Below the pieces are notes generated by a model, which saw only the letters and a list, made by a program, of their open reading frames with translations, made no database searches and was not told the origin of the DNA. Below, piece by piece: positions 20,938-31,113 of a DNA stretch of 64,000 bases. The stretch is from Neurospora tetraspora (lineage: Eukaryota > Ascomycota > Sordariomycetes > Sordariales > Sordariaceae), in NCBI RefSeq assembly GCF_033439725.1, contig NW_026944390.1, positions 2,294,001 to 2,358,000 of the forward strand. Direction: 5' to 3'. The stretch's first letter is position 1, and each line of letters opens with the position of its first letter. The translations under genes and the position numbers were made by a program.

Positions 20938-22152
20938 ATGCGCCTATCATCTCTGCAACGCATGGCCACCGGCTTATCAGCAGCACCAGCACGAGCACCA
21001 GCACAACCAGCGCGGGGTCACTGTCAGAATGTCACCGCCGCCGCCGTCGGAAGAGGTTCTTCTCTGGCTACAGTGGCCGCGAAACTTGTATTGCTATGTG
21101 CGGTCGGCACAGGACTTGTTGTCGGTGTCAATGGCCAGACCTTGACCACGGCGACAAGCGCAGCATCGGCCGCAGTAGCAACCGCAGCTCCGTTGGATAT
21201 CGCGACTCCGACTAGTACCACTACCGCCGATCACCACAAGCATGGGTCCTCCTCCGACTCCGCTCCCACCTCTATCGCTATATCCGGGTCCGATGTCATC
21301 ACATCCGTGGCCAAGCCGGCTGCCGAGCCCACAACCGTCTCTATCTGGGTTCCCGGGTATGGGGTACAGGATTGGAGTAATTTGAGGGGCAGCATCATCA
21401 GCAGTGTAGGTTCCCTTTTGTCCTCTACCGGATCTATGGTTCACGTTTCCGCTCGTGTCCTTCCTGGTTCATCATGCTCCGATCCCCACAACGTTCTTCT
21501 TGATCGGCGGCTCTAATGCATGTCATTGTCGCAATACAGGACGAATCCATGACCGCCTACACCATCTTTTGCGCCCAAGGACAGCCAAATTGCGCCCTGT
21601 CCGCTGATGCACCCTTTGTGTTTACAGAAGGCCCCAAGTCCTTCAAGTACACAGGCGTAGCGGAGCCAACCTTGTATGTCAACCTCTTTGTCCACTTTAC
21701 ATTTTATCCCACTTCTTTTCCTTTCTCTCCTTCTATCCCTAATGACTAACACCCCCTCCCCCTTTGACAGCACACAAGAAATGCACTGCAACTTCAATGG
21801 CACCGCCGCCGCCATCTGCGCCGGCACCTCCTCAGTTGGCTCGCACTACGTTGTGGGCACCGTCACAGGTCCCGCGGCGACGACATGGACAGAGACTTAC
21901 AGCAGCCCCAACATCACCTGGGTCGCCTTGACGCTTGCAACGCCCGGCCCCATGGTTGGCACCACGGACATTGACGGTACGGCGGTGGCGTCTGCGACAG
22001 GCGGAGATCCTGATAGCGTTTTGGGAAGCGAGGGACTATTCGGCCCCACGGGTGCCCCCAAGAATGGCGCTGCTGGGAGCTCGACGGCGGAGAGGATAGG
22101 TGTTTTGGGGGTTGCTGTGGCGGGTGTGGTTGGAGGGGTGTTGATGCTTTAA
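20938..22152 (+). CDS. secreted Ser/Thr-rich GPI-type protein
   Basis: Three exons (20938-21405, 21540-21673, 21771-22152) encode about 327 residues; the introns are 134 and 97 bases. The N-terminus has an Ala/Arg-rich lead and then a hydrophobic segment near residues 45-68 (KLVLLCAVGTGLVVGVNG). It may be a long signal peptide if translation starts at the second Met (residue 9). Exon 2 begins DESMTAYTIFCAQGQ and joins in phase 0 after SIISS. The downstream part has four cysteines (TIFC, NCALS, HCNF, ICAG) and an N-x-T site. The C-terminus (ERIGVLGVAVAGVVGGVLML) is a GPI-type hydrophobic tail after Ala/Gly/Ser-rich residues. Such proteins are common in filamentous fungi; I cannot name the family. 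The exact start is the least certain part. Confidence 0.78.
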
Positions 22153-23787
22153 AATGTCTGCAAAGGTCAAAAGCATTGAGGGTCAGGTTTTCTTTTTCTG
22201 TCTTTGCACTTTTGGCATTGGCGCTGGCGTTGGGATGGGAATTGATTGGAGGATATACCGCTTTGTTTCAAGTTTCAGGACTTCCTGTTTGGGATATGAC
22301 ATTTCAGGGTTGGCATGGCATGGAACAGGGGGAGAAGGAGGGGGAGAGCTGAAGCATCTGTTGGCCGAGCGTAGGACGCTATCACAAATGGGAAGCAACA
22401 AGGAATGCATTAGGTATCGAACAGAAGGATGTTTGTCGGTTGTTGTAACGGATGAAGTTGAGGTCGTGGTTGATAGCCTCGTGACAGCGAATTTGGGGTA
22501 CGTTCCAGACACTTAAGTGTTCATGTCTTATCTTGGTTTCATCGAACAAAAGTTGAACTGTTACCGGGGAAGAGATGAGCTCAGGTTTGGTACTCGGATC
22601 TCACCGTACTTTGTTCCCGTGTGTACGACACGGTGCCTGGCTGTATCTGGGTTTGACAGAAGGCAAAACCTTCCCGTCGGGACCACGAAACGGGTGTGCG
22701 AGGGATCGACGAGTGAGCTGGTCGAGCACGGTTTGATATCATATCTCAAGACGATTCGTTATTGATCTCTGTGAGATCTTTACAAAACTGTTCATGTGAG
22801 CAAACAGGTCAAATGGCTCAGCTGCACCCGAGAAGAACCTCAAGGACAGCAGAGACAGTTCATGATTTGATTACCAAGTACTTTTTCGTTTGACGCCGGA
22901 TGCCGTCTCTATCCTTTCTTCTGACGGCAGAGAACTGAAGCGAGGCACAAGATATGTCTCAAGCCAGCAATCACCAAAGTCAAAATGACGCCCAAAAACC
23001 GACGAATGAACCGAAACACGGTGGTTAGGTGTTCATTAACCGCAACCGCAACCGCAGCCAGTCCTAACCAGATGTACCAAAATAGTAGTAAAGTCTCACT
23101 ACATAACAAACAGTCGCGCGGCTGTTGGCAAGTGTCTGGTAACTGGTAACCGCTGACGACTGGAGAAGAAGCTCAAACTCACAAGCGAAAAGAGGTGGAC
23201 GTCGCCAGTGTCGCATTTTCGAGCATCCTCGGCCTATCAATGCCCATTTTCACGCTCAGTGTTTCATGTTTCTTAGCTCAATGGGACCTGACGATCCCGC
23301 CAATCATGACCCCTGTCGTTCCTGGAATTCTTCCTCACAGGACCCACTTGGGTCGAGAGCTCCAGAAAAAGAAGGAGCGGGGACCCGAGGAGCGTCAAAT
23401 GGAACCCCTGTGGCTGCCACATGCACAGCTGCACAACTTTGTTCCTGCCAATTGCCCCTGGCAAACTTTGAACCGCACTTCTTTCTTGGCGGGGTTTAGT
23501 ACGTTTGTTCTTTGTGGACACTGCACTTCACTTCTTTTGATCATCATCTGGGTTTGCTCTCACAAAGAGAAGGAAGGGACACAATGAATGGCACGCAGAG
23601 CTGCGAAACCTCACACATGCCAAGTTTGCTCCTGGCAGAACTTGAATGGAAGACAGCCCCCGGCGGCACAAGTACGAGTGAGCGAGTGCACACAGATGCT
23701 GATTAGCACGGACAAATCGACTGGTTGCTGTTGCCCCTTCTGCCCCTCTCTCTTGCTTCAACGAAGGTTTCTTCCTTGTCAGTGTCC
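22153..23787. other. intergenic, no gene seen
   Basis: This segment separates the GPI-type gene from the MITE. ORFs on both strands (for example 23195-23587) are short, overlap each other and show no domain or splice structure that would rescue them. Confidence 0.5.
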
Positions 23788-23796
23788 ATCATCGAT
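23788..23796. repeat. target-site duplication, left
   Basis: ATCATCGAT occurs here and again at 24329-24337, directly flanking the inverted-repeat element. Nine bases fit a Mutator-like transposition event. Confidence 0.7.
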
Positions 23797-24328
23797 CCGG
23801 AATCCATGCACACATACGGTAGAATCCATACGCACATACGGTAAACCCACTTTTTAAGGGTATACAGCCAATCCGGAGTCCTAACCACGAACCTTCTCAA
23901 GGCCTTCGACGCTTCAAGTTCATCCTCCCTCTAATCAACACCAGATGGCTCACAGAACTCATTTGCGCCAGCAGAGCGGTGCCATAGCACTATCTCTAGC
24001 GCTACCCGTAGAGATGAGGATAGTTCGGTAGGTAATCTTCGCTTGCATAAGGATATGACAGGGCAAATGAAGCTAGGACCTCAGGCCTTGTACAGCGCAG
24101 TCTTCAATACCCTTCCGTCATTTGCAGCAGGGCAGCAAGCTGGATCACAACCCTCAACTAGAGGTAAACAATTGGCCAAATCTCAACTTCGAATAACCTC
24201 TCAAAAGGTAATATTTCGTGAGGCGAGTGCAAAATTTAGTGGTCTTTAGTAACTGTGTCGGCGCACACCTGAAGAGGTGGGTTACCGTATGTGCGTATGG
24301 ATTCTACCGTATGTGTGCATGGATTTCG
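23797..24328. mobile_element. MITE with ~53-base terminal inverted repeats
   Basis: The left end (23797-23850) and right end (24276-24328) are near-perfect inverted copies containing AATCCATGCACACATACGGT. Inside each arm a unit of about 22 bases is itself repeated (ATCCATGCACACATACGGTA, then ATCCATACGCACATACGGTA). The element is 532 bases long, encodes no transposase, and is flanked by the 9-base direct repeat ATCATCGAT. The size, arms and repeat length suggest a non-autonomous Mutator-like (MULE) element; that family call is inference. Confidence 0.82.
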
Positions 24329-24337
24329 ATCATCGAT
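24329..24337. repeat. target-site duplication, right
   Basis: Second copy of ATCATCGAT, matching 23788-23796. Confidence 0.7.
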
Positions 24338-25378
24338 AGCCGTCTGATGGAATCAACCACAACGCCTCACGTCGCCCCATCCAAACATAGATCTTTTTGC
24401 CGATCCCCGTCAGCATGCGGTGCAGCGCGAAACCTAGGGTGTTGCCTGCAAGTTTGGGAAACGAAACAGAGCTACACCCAAAATAAGAAAGGTTCGGGGC
24501 AGTCGGAGCGAATCCGCTTGCAATGGTACCTGAACGCCTTCGACGCGCATCCCGTCTTTCCGCCCGTCGTCAAGCTAGTGTAAAGCAAGCATCCACAATG
24601 ATCTGGAACTCCTCCATCAAGGCATGTGTTTGTCGATTACCAGGACTCAGTGACACAGCACCATGAAGAGAGTTCACAGTTCACACCATGCAAGCCCCAG
24701 TCGCTGCAGTGTTCATCCTTCCTCCGGCCATTCATCCCCATTGACCACTGAGGTAGCCATGTCCCCCATCCCCGTCCCCCGATCCCCTCCTTCTTGCATA
24801 CCGGGGGTGGGGTCCGGATCACCGAGGCACCCTTGGAACATCCTTGAGGCTGCATGGGTTGGAGCTCAGCCTGCCCCTTTCATCCTATCCCCGGGTCCCG
24901 GGGTGGGACTCCTCCACCATGGGGCCCCTATTGTGGTGGTGTCTGGTTAATAAAGCTGACGGTGGCCCAGCCCAACATGCCCGCCCGTCCTATTCAACTT
25001 GACTATTGTCTTTGTTCTATTTCATCTTCCTCTCCTTTCCTCGTCATCGGGCTGTTGCTTGCAATAAGGCTTGAAGCCAACAATAGTGTTGATCACTTCC
25101 AACCCGATCCTTCATCTTCTGTCCTTTTCTTCTTCAACTCGAAGCCTTGAATGTGCTTCATTTGCTTTCCTTTTCAAAATCGACAGTCCATCTAGACACC
25201 ACTGAGGAACGAGTCGTTACCTGCAGCTCACATTTGCCTTCCTTCTCTTACGACCTGATCACACTCAACACTCGCTGGACGACAAAGTGCTGGATTGGAA
25301 CTACAAGACACAAGGGGAAGAATCAAAAAAGTACAAAACCTTCAACAAGAACTTAACGATATACACCAAACCGTCGCA
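24338..25378. other. intergenic, promoter side of the GH76 gene
   Basis: No gene supported. C/T-rich blocks near 25010-25050 and 25110-25140 look like the promoter and leader of the gene at 25379. Confidence 0.5.
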
Positions 25379-26696
25379 ATGAGGTTCGTCAAGTCAGTAC
25401 GGCCCGCGGCAGCGGCCATCTCTTTGATCTCTGCTGGCATCCCCAAATCCCTGGATATCAGCAGCCCTAGTAAGTCGATATACCTGGTTAGGTAACACTT
25501 CGTTACCGGGCACTAACACAATCCCAGCTTCGGTCCAAAGTGTCGCCAAAACCATTGCCCAAAATACCATGTCCTTCTACAAGGGCACGGACGACCAGTT
25601 TGTTGATCTCGATGCCCCCTACTACTGGTGGGAATGTGGTGCCATGATGGGTAGCATGCTCGACTACTCCCACTACACTGGCGACCACACCTACGACAAG
25701 AAGATTGCAACTGCTATTCTCGCCCAAGCCGGCCCTGACTTCGACTTCATGTCCCCGGCCCATGCGGGCCAAGAAGGAAATGATGACCAGGCCTTTTGGG
25801 GTTTCACCGTTCTCGCCGCTGCCGAGCGTAACTTCCCTCAGCCCCGATCTGACATCCCGGGATACCTCGAACTTAGTGAAAACATCTGGAAATCACTTGC
25901 CTCGCGATGGGATACATCGACCTGCAACGGTGGCCTTCGTTGGCAAATCTTTGCCTCGAACCCTAACGGTCTTGACTACAAGAACTCGGTCAGCAACGGC
26001 GGATTTTTCCAGCTCTCGGCACGTCTGGCTCGCATTACTGGCAACCAGACCTACGTCGAGTGGGCAAACAAGGTGTGGGACTGGACCCAGGGAACTGGTA
26101 TAATTAACGACTACTACCAGGTCCTCGACGGTGCCAGCTCCGCCAAGAACTGCTCCGACGTCAACGCCGCCCACACGCCCTCCTTCTCCTACAGCCAGGG
26201 CATTTACACCTACGGCGCCGCAGTCATGGCCAACATCAGCACCGGCGCCGACCAGGATAAATGGACCGACCGCACCAAGAAACTTCTCGAGAGCTCGCAA
26301 AACTACTTCACCCCCTTCGGCGACGTCAAGAACTCCACCGACGTCATGTACGAGCACGCCTGCGAGCACATCGACATCTGCAACACGGACATGCGCTCCT
26401 TCAAGGGGTACTTCTCCCGGTTTGTCTACGCCTCCAAGATCATGGTTCCCTCTATCAAACCCACGGTCGATCGGTTGCTGCACACCTCCGCCAAGGCTGC
26501 TGCCCAGGGGTGCCAGGGTGGTTCTACGGGAACCATGTGCGGAACGAAGTGGTATGTTGATGGGTTCTATGGAGATGCCGGGTTGGGAGAGCAGATGAGC
26601 GCATTGGAGACGATTCAGGGAGTCTTGATCGATCAAGCGAAGCCGCCGCTGAAGGGGAATGATATCAAGACTGTGAGGACTTTTTCGTCGTCGTAG
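25379..26696 (+). CDS. GH76 (Dfg5/Dcw1-type) mannanase/transglycosylase
   Basis: Two exons, 25379-25469 and 25528-26696, with a 58-base intron (donor GTAAGT, acceptor TCCCAG) encode 419 residues. The N-terminus (MRFVKSVRPAAAAISLISAGIP) is a signal peptide. The GH76 catalytic domain shows FYKGTDDQFVDLDAPYYWWE and then GNDDQAFWGF with the paired Asp residues of the GH76 active site. Further landmarks are SNGGFFQLSARLAR, TYVEWANKVWDW, MYEHACE and KGYFSRF. Fungal Dfg5/Dcw1 homologues process or transfer GPI-linked mannoproteins into the wall and usually end with a GPI signal. Here the frame stops at TAG (26694-26696) just before such a tail would be expected, and the tail is present downstream in the same frame (next entry). 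It is secreted if the stop is obeyed. Confidence 0.92.
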
Positions 26697-26840
26697 CAGA
26701 CGTCGAGTGATGAGACTCCAACAGGGAGTGAAAGTCCAAAGACGAGTTATGAGCCGGAGAGCGTGGCGTCAGGGGTGAATGAAGTCAATTGGCCATGTTT
26801 GTTATCGATATTTGGGCTGGCTTGTGTTTTGGGTCTATGA
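26697..26840 (+). other. in-frame 47-codon GPI-like tail after the GH76 stop
   Basis: In the same frame as the GH76 gene, directly after its TAG, 47 sense codons run to a TGA. They encode a Ser/Thr/Glu-rich linker (QTSSDETPTGSESPKTSYEP) and a hydrophobic end (WPCLLSIFGLACVLGL), the layout of a GPI-attachment signal. Family members normally carry this part. The UAG is followed by CAG. Possibilities are programmed or leaky readthrough, a recent nonsense mutation, or a sequencing error; no plausible intron removes the stop. Confidence 0.6.
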
Positions 26841-27578
26841 GCCGCATCTTGCCCTGGAAGTGGCGATGCCGGTCAAATCTTCTGACTTGTTTTTGCGCAC
26901 ATCATTATGGCCATCGCGTTGAGCATCTTCAGTTTGATTCTGTTTCTGCCTTATTTTTCGATTCTTCTGTATATATAACATATTTGGGATAGGCTTGGCA
27001 ATATCGCCGGAAGGAGACAAAATCGATGATTACTTACGCACCGCATGACACTTGTTACGGAATGGAAATGACCTCGCCGCACTCCGCCCTACAGATGCTC
27101 CCTCCTATACAGAACCATGTGCAGTCATCATGCCGCTTCTGCTCTCCCTGAATAACATCTTTTCGTCCCGTTGTCAATTGTCAAAGAGTCAGTACGGGGG
27201 TGCTGTGTTTGCCCCCTTTTCCATTCTTCCCAGCTCCCCGGTTATGCTTCCCAGGTTTGTTTTGCTTTGATTGACATCAAAGCGATGCCTGCAGAACACC
27301 GCAAAATATCACCATGGGAATTGAATCACTGTCAAAGACTGATATACCTATTCTGACACACATGATGCCGTCTTCGAAACCGGCGCTTATTCGCATTCAC
27401 GACCATGCTTCCTTCGGTCAATGGCAAGGAAGTGTCAGTATACATAGAATCATGGACCGCCAATGGGCTGCTTCACGAAGCAGGCTGGACCGCCGCTCGG
27501 ACACGTATCTATCTATCTCTTCGTTATCCACTACCTAATTAGTTCCTGGCTCCTAGCTCAAGAGTAGCTCTCATCGCC
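26841..27578. other. intergenic, no gene seen
   Basis: 3' flank of the GH76 gene and upstream region of the broken Hce2-type gene. Short ORFs only. Confidence 0.5.
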
Positions 27579-28260
27579 ATGATAACCTGCAACCCTATCA
27601 TCACCATCCTCACCGGATTCCTGGCTACTAGATCTACAGTCCTAGCCCTCCCAGCAGCCCCCGACAACAACGCGGAAAAACATGGACCTAACCAGCCCCG
27701 TATCCCATCCCGCTCCGCACATCCAGTATCCCCGTGTCGACTCTTCTTCCCTTCCCAGTGATCGTAGACCACCACCTATGACAAACACCGAAGGCGAAGA
27801 TACCGTCCCTGTCCCCTCTCAAGTCTCCTCCCCCCACCCCCAAAACACCACCGCTACCACAGATCTAGGACCAAGAGCCTGCCTGGCCCGGCGTCGGCCC
27901 CCGCAAATGGTGCAAAGACTACACCTGGATCGACGAGACCTCCGACCGTTCCCCCCTCCTCAAAGACTGCCTACAGATCGTCAAAAACCACGCAGCAGGC
28001 AAGAACCACGGGGGGACTGGGTCTTCATGGCCGGTCAACACAGAATCATCGCGTGAGCGGGCATTTACGCGTTCGGGGTGTCGGCTGGGGGGAAACGTGG
28101 CGAGGGGGCAGTGATTGCTTTGGGGCAGCGAGGATGTTAGGGTTGTGGTGGAGAAGTTGTGGTATGAGGTTGGGGGGGGGGGGGGGGGGGGGTTTGAAGT
28201 TGAGGGAGAAGATGGGTGGGAAGGGGATGGCGAAGTGTTTGAATACGTTGTTGCCGGGGG
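27579..28260 (+). pseudogene. broken Hce2-type (Ecp2-like) secreted protein gene
   Basis: A signal-peptide-like start lies at 27579 (MITCNPIITILTG...ALPAAP). Hce2 hallmarks appear in three frames. From 27908 one frame reads WCKDYTWIDETSDRSPLLKDC, matching the family's Cys and T-S-x-x-S-P-L-x-x-D-C block. From about 28017 a second frame has W...GQHRIIA, a TGA, then IYAFGVSAGG. From about 28125 a third has SEDVRVVVEKLW. At least two frame changes, one stop and a 21-G run (28172-28192) break the gene, so it is called a pseudogene. Hce2 proteins are small secreted Cys-rich fungal proteins, some of which are effectors. A sequencing error in the G run could explain only the last break. The family call is by motif, not by search. 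Confidence 0.55.
28172..28192. repeat. 21-base poly-G run
   Basis: An uninterrupted run of 21 G inside the broken Hce2-type gene. It is prone to slippage and to assembly error. Confidence 0.9.
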
Positions 28261-29426
28261 ATTGGGAGGTTTAGTGGAGTGTTTATCATACTTAGTTGGA
28301 GGGGAGGTGGGAGGGGAAAGGGGGAGGAGGTAAGGGGGGTGGTCAGGGACATGTAAATGATGATGAATGATGGCGATTCGCCTTATGGATATGAAAACCC
28401 CCAGGAAAGTAGACCCGAAATCTCGAACCAACAAACAAACCAACATTGGAATGTAGTTGACTTGGGGTCCAGGAGCGAACAGAAAGAATGAAGTGGTTGT
28501 GCTATTGTACTGTGAGTTAGTTCCAGGTGAGCATCCGGTCAACAGCCCAGTCAACACAAACGGAAAACAACTGACAACTGCGATTGTCATCCCATCCCGT
28601 CAAAGGCGGCCCGCAGGGCGGTCAAACGGCAACGACGAACTTTCTAGCATGCCGGCCTTCACAGTCGCTCTTGCCACTTCACGTCACTTGCAATATTTTT
28701 GCCTTGTCGGCATTGACCGCCTAATCTTAACCCCACGCAGGTCTGGTGTGCGTACTTGTACCTTTTCAACCACCGCCTTCTGAACTTTTCTGGACCCTCC
28801 GCTCAACGCACCACTTATACCTGACTCATTCCGAGCTTTGAGCACACAGAGTTCAACCTCCATCTCCAGGAGCGTCAATTTTGCGCTTTGGGGTACCCGG
28901 CTGATAATATCCTCTACCGCCTCGGGACATTCGTCAGAAGGAGCTCTTGTCTCTCAGGCAAACCGTATGCCCCCGGCTCTCGCTCACCTCTGGCTCAGCT
29001 CGCACGAAGACGACAAGCTTCCCAGCGCGTTCGTCTTCTGATTGCCGCAACGCCACGCTTTACTTCCGCCTGCCTTGCTGCTGGGACCTTCTCGTCGAGT
29101 GATACCAGTTGCGACGTCGGGCGTTTCGATCGTCGAGATTTTTTTTCCGGAAGACCAGTTTTACGACAAAAAACATTGACTTCCGCGTCAGCGGCACACA
29201 CGAAGGAGATTGTACATGCAGTACATGTAGGTTCCTGCATTCAGCTCGGTTTTGATGCAGGTAAGTCCCGTCAGCCTCCATTCAGCCAGCATCCCACCCC
29301 GCAGCCCTTCGTGTCTGTTAAATTTGATCCTTCCACGTTATTCTTTTTAGCAGGTCCTGACAACGATGCTTTTATTAGAAATTACAACCATCGTCACACC
29401 GGAGAAGACGAATCACGACATGAACC
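28261..29426. other. leader/upstream block of 2EXR gene 1, duplicated before gene 2
   Basis: From about 28888 this block is clearly similar to DNA before gene 2 (from about 31600). Examples are GAAGGAGC followed by AAACCGTATG, and GACTTCCGCGTCA near 29179 and 31898. An apparent 5'UTR intron lies at 29261-29350 (GTAAGT...TTTTTAG), 76 bases before the ATG. The ORF at 28888-29493 is not conserved as a protein between the copies, so the block is treated as non-coding. Confidence 0.55.
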
Positions 29427-30161
29427 ATGGCTACGACTTTCCACCTGTTCTCTTTCCTCCCTTGGGAGCTGCGTGCTCGCATTTGGGAACTGACGGTTGA
29501 GCCTCGGACAGTCGACGTCCACGCCAAGAGGTACCTCATCAATGAAGGGGATCGGCAAGCATACGCGCGGCTGGTCTCAACCACGCCCGTGCCAGCAACA
29601 CTACAAACTTGCCGCGAGTCGCGCAATCTCGGACTGTACCAAAGGGCCCTTTCTGAGGTTGAAGTTGTCCCAGAGGGCGGCGAGAGGCGTTACGTCTGGC
29701 TGAACTTTGACTTTGACATTATCGACTATGGGCGGGATGACCTCTACAACTACCGTTGGGCTGCGCAGCCTGTCAAGCGGCTCAAATATAGGGCTCGAGG
29801 GTTTCACGACTGCGATGTTCATTCATTCAACTTCTTTGAGAACCTGATAGAGGCTCACATAGATTGCTTCGACGAAGAAGGCCTGGAAGAATGGTATTGC
29901 ACCTTTGCACCCTTCGTGCTCAGCTGCGATCGCAGAAACATTCACTTGATCCAGTCGGAGAATAATCGCACAATCACCGCACAGGAATTGTGTGAAGAAT
30001 ACGAACGTCAGCGGCAGCTTGAAGAACAGGCATGGGCAGAGGCTGCAAGTGCTGATCCGATTCCTGTTTCTGAGATGTTTGCCGGACTTGACATTGACTC
30101 AATGATGCCCACGCTCCTGCGAATTGCCGAGATTGCTCGGAACATGGAAGACAACAATTGA
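29427..30161 (+). CDS. 2EXR-domain protein, array copy 1
   Basis: 244 residues, no intron in the coding part. The N-terminal pattern FHLFSFLPWELRARIWEL, followed by EPRTVDVH, TPVPATLQTCRESRNLGLY and RRYVWLNFDFDIIDYG, matches the fungal 2EXR family, named for its two E-x-R motifs. Both motifs are intact here (ELR and ESR). The C-terminal half is divergent and acidic (EEQAWAEAASADPIPVSEMF). The family is widespread in filamentous fungi, often in many copies, with no established biochemical role. The ATG follows the first in-frame opportunity after an apparent 5'UTR intron (29261-29350). This is the first of six same-strand paralogues between 29.4 and 40.6 kb. Confidence 0.88.
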   Translation: MATTFHLFSFLPWELRARIWELTVEPRTVDVHAKRYLINEGDRQAYARLVSTTPVPATLQTCRESRNLGLYQRALSEVEVVPEGGERRYVWLNFDFDIIDYGRDDLYNYRWAAQPVKRLKYRARGFHDCDVHSFNFFENLIEAHIDCFDEEGLEEWYCTFAPFVLSCDRRNIHLIQSENNRTITAQELCEEYERQRQLEEQAWAEAASADPIPVSEMFAGLDIDSMMPTLLRIAEIARNMEDNN

Positions 30162-30893
30162 GAAAGGACAACTGAGTGGGAGGATTTCTGCCCGGGCTTC
30201 ACAGCGTGTAGACGGGAAGGTCAAGGAGCTAGGGGCGGTTATTAATACCATGAAGCTTGACAGACAAAAGAGGAGGTCTCTTTGATAGTCAGGAAGCCAC
30301 CAGTAGTTCAACCATACGGTTCTTACCATTGGCTTGGCCACCATAAAATAGATATTGATTCCAGAACGCATCATTCGCAAATTGCACCTGTTGATGTCTT
30401 GGTAAAGTCTGCGAGGATACTACGTGACAGGCATCCACAAGATAGTTGAGCAGCAACTGAAGAGACTTCAGATCTTTTTTTCAACACTTGCTCGTTCCTT
30501 CTATCTGTCTCTCAGTGTTTCTAACTGCTCGCTTTTCAACATTATTTGGCAAGTTCGTAGTTCTCTTCTGGCGAAATTTTTCACCGCGATGCTTTGCACC
30601 CGTCTGTTGTGTAGGGAGAGCTCGTAACCCACCTACCAATGTCCGCCCTCTCTAGGCAAGTATTTATTACCACTCTTGTTTCCGCCATAAGTTGGTCTGA
30701 GGTTCCGAGATAAAGTGGACTTGAGGTCATGGACATACATAAAGAGAAAAGTCCTTGTGCTGTCGTGCTGTGACTTCTACTGCAATTGAGAAGTTCGGTT
30801 GCCGGGTAGTTCGAAACACGAACGGGCGACATCGCAAGTTGAGTCTAGAGAAACGTGACTGTCCTCGTCGACAATGATATTAGTGAACAAAGA
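30162..30893. other. 3' flank of 2EXR gene 1, duplicated after gene 2
   Basis: A block near 30510-30640 (GTAGTTCTCTTCTGGCG..., GCACCCGTCTGTTG, GGGAGAGCTCGTAACCCACC) matches 33181-33300 after gene 2. The duplicated unit therefore included DNA on both sides of the gene. CAAAGA at 30888-30893 adjoins the MITE and may be part of its target duplication. Confidence 0.6.
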
Positions 30894-31107
30894 CTGCGTT
30901 TGTTCTGGTACGGTTTTCGTACAAAAGGCCTCATATGACCTTTTTTATACTCAAAAAGGCGGCCAATTCACCAACTGTCCTGAGTTGAGTTGTAACTCAC
31001 CTTGGGGGTCTCGAATTGAGTTTAGTTGGATTGAGTTGAGTCGAGTTGGTTGAGTAAGTTGAGTTATTCCAAGCGCTGTACGAAAACCGTACGAGAACAA
31101 ACGCAGC
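30894..31107. mobile_element. small MITE with 30-base inverted ends
   Basis: The left end CTGCGTTTGTTCTGGTACGG (continuing TTTTCGTACA) and the right end (31077-31106) are inverted copies with one mismatch over 30 bases. Each arm also contains a mini-palindrome GTACGGTTTTCGTAC. The 150-base centre is rich in GAGTT/TTGAG units. CAAAGA occurs just outside both ends (30888-30893 and 31108-31113), with a one-base asymmetry. No coding capacity. The superfamily is not assigned. Confidence 0.75.
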
Positions 31108-31113
31108 CAAAGA

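Noticed and set aside
26673-26696. 24-base GT...AG segment that would remove the UAG of the GH76 gene
   Set aside because: Far too short for spliceosomal removal; fungal introns are at least about twice this length.
28888-29493. 201-codon ORF before and overlapping 2EXR gene 1
   Set aside because: It spans the apparent leader intron and overlaps the 2EXR start in another frame. The matching block before gene 2 does not conserve the protein, so it is leader sequence.
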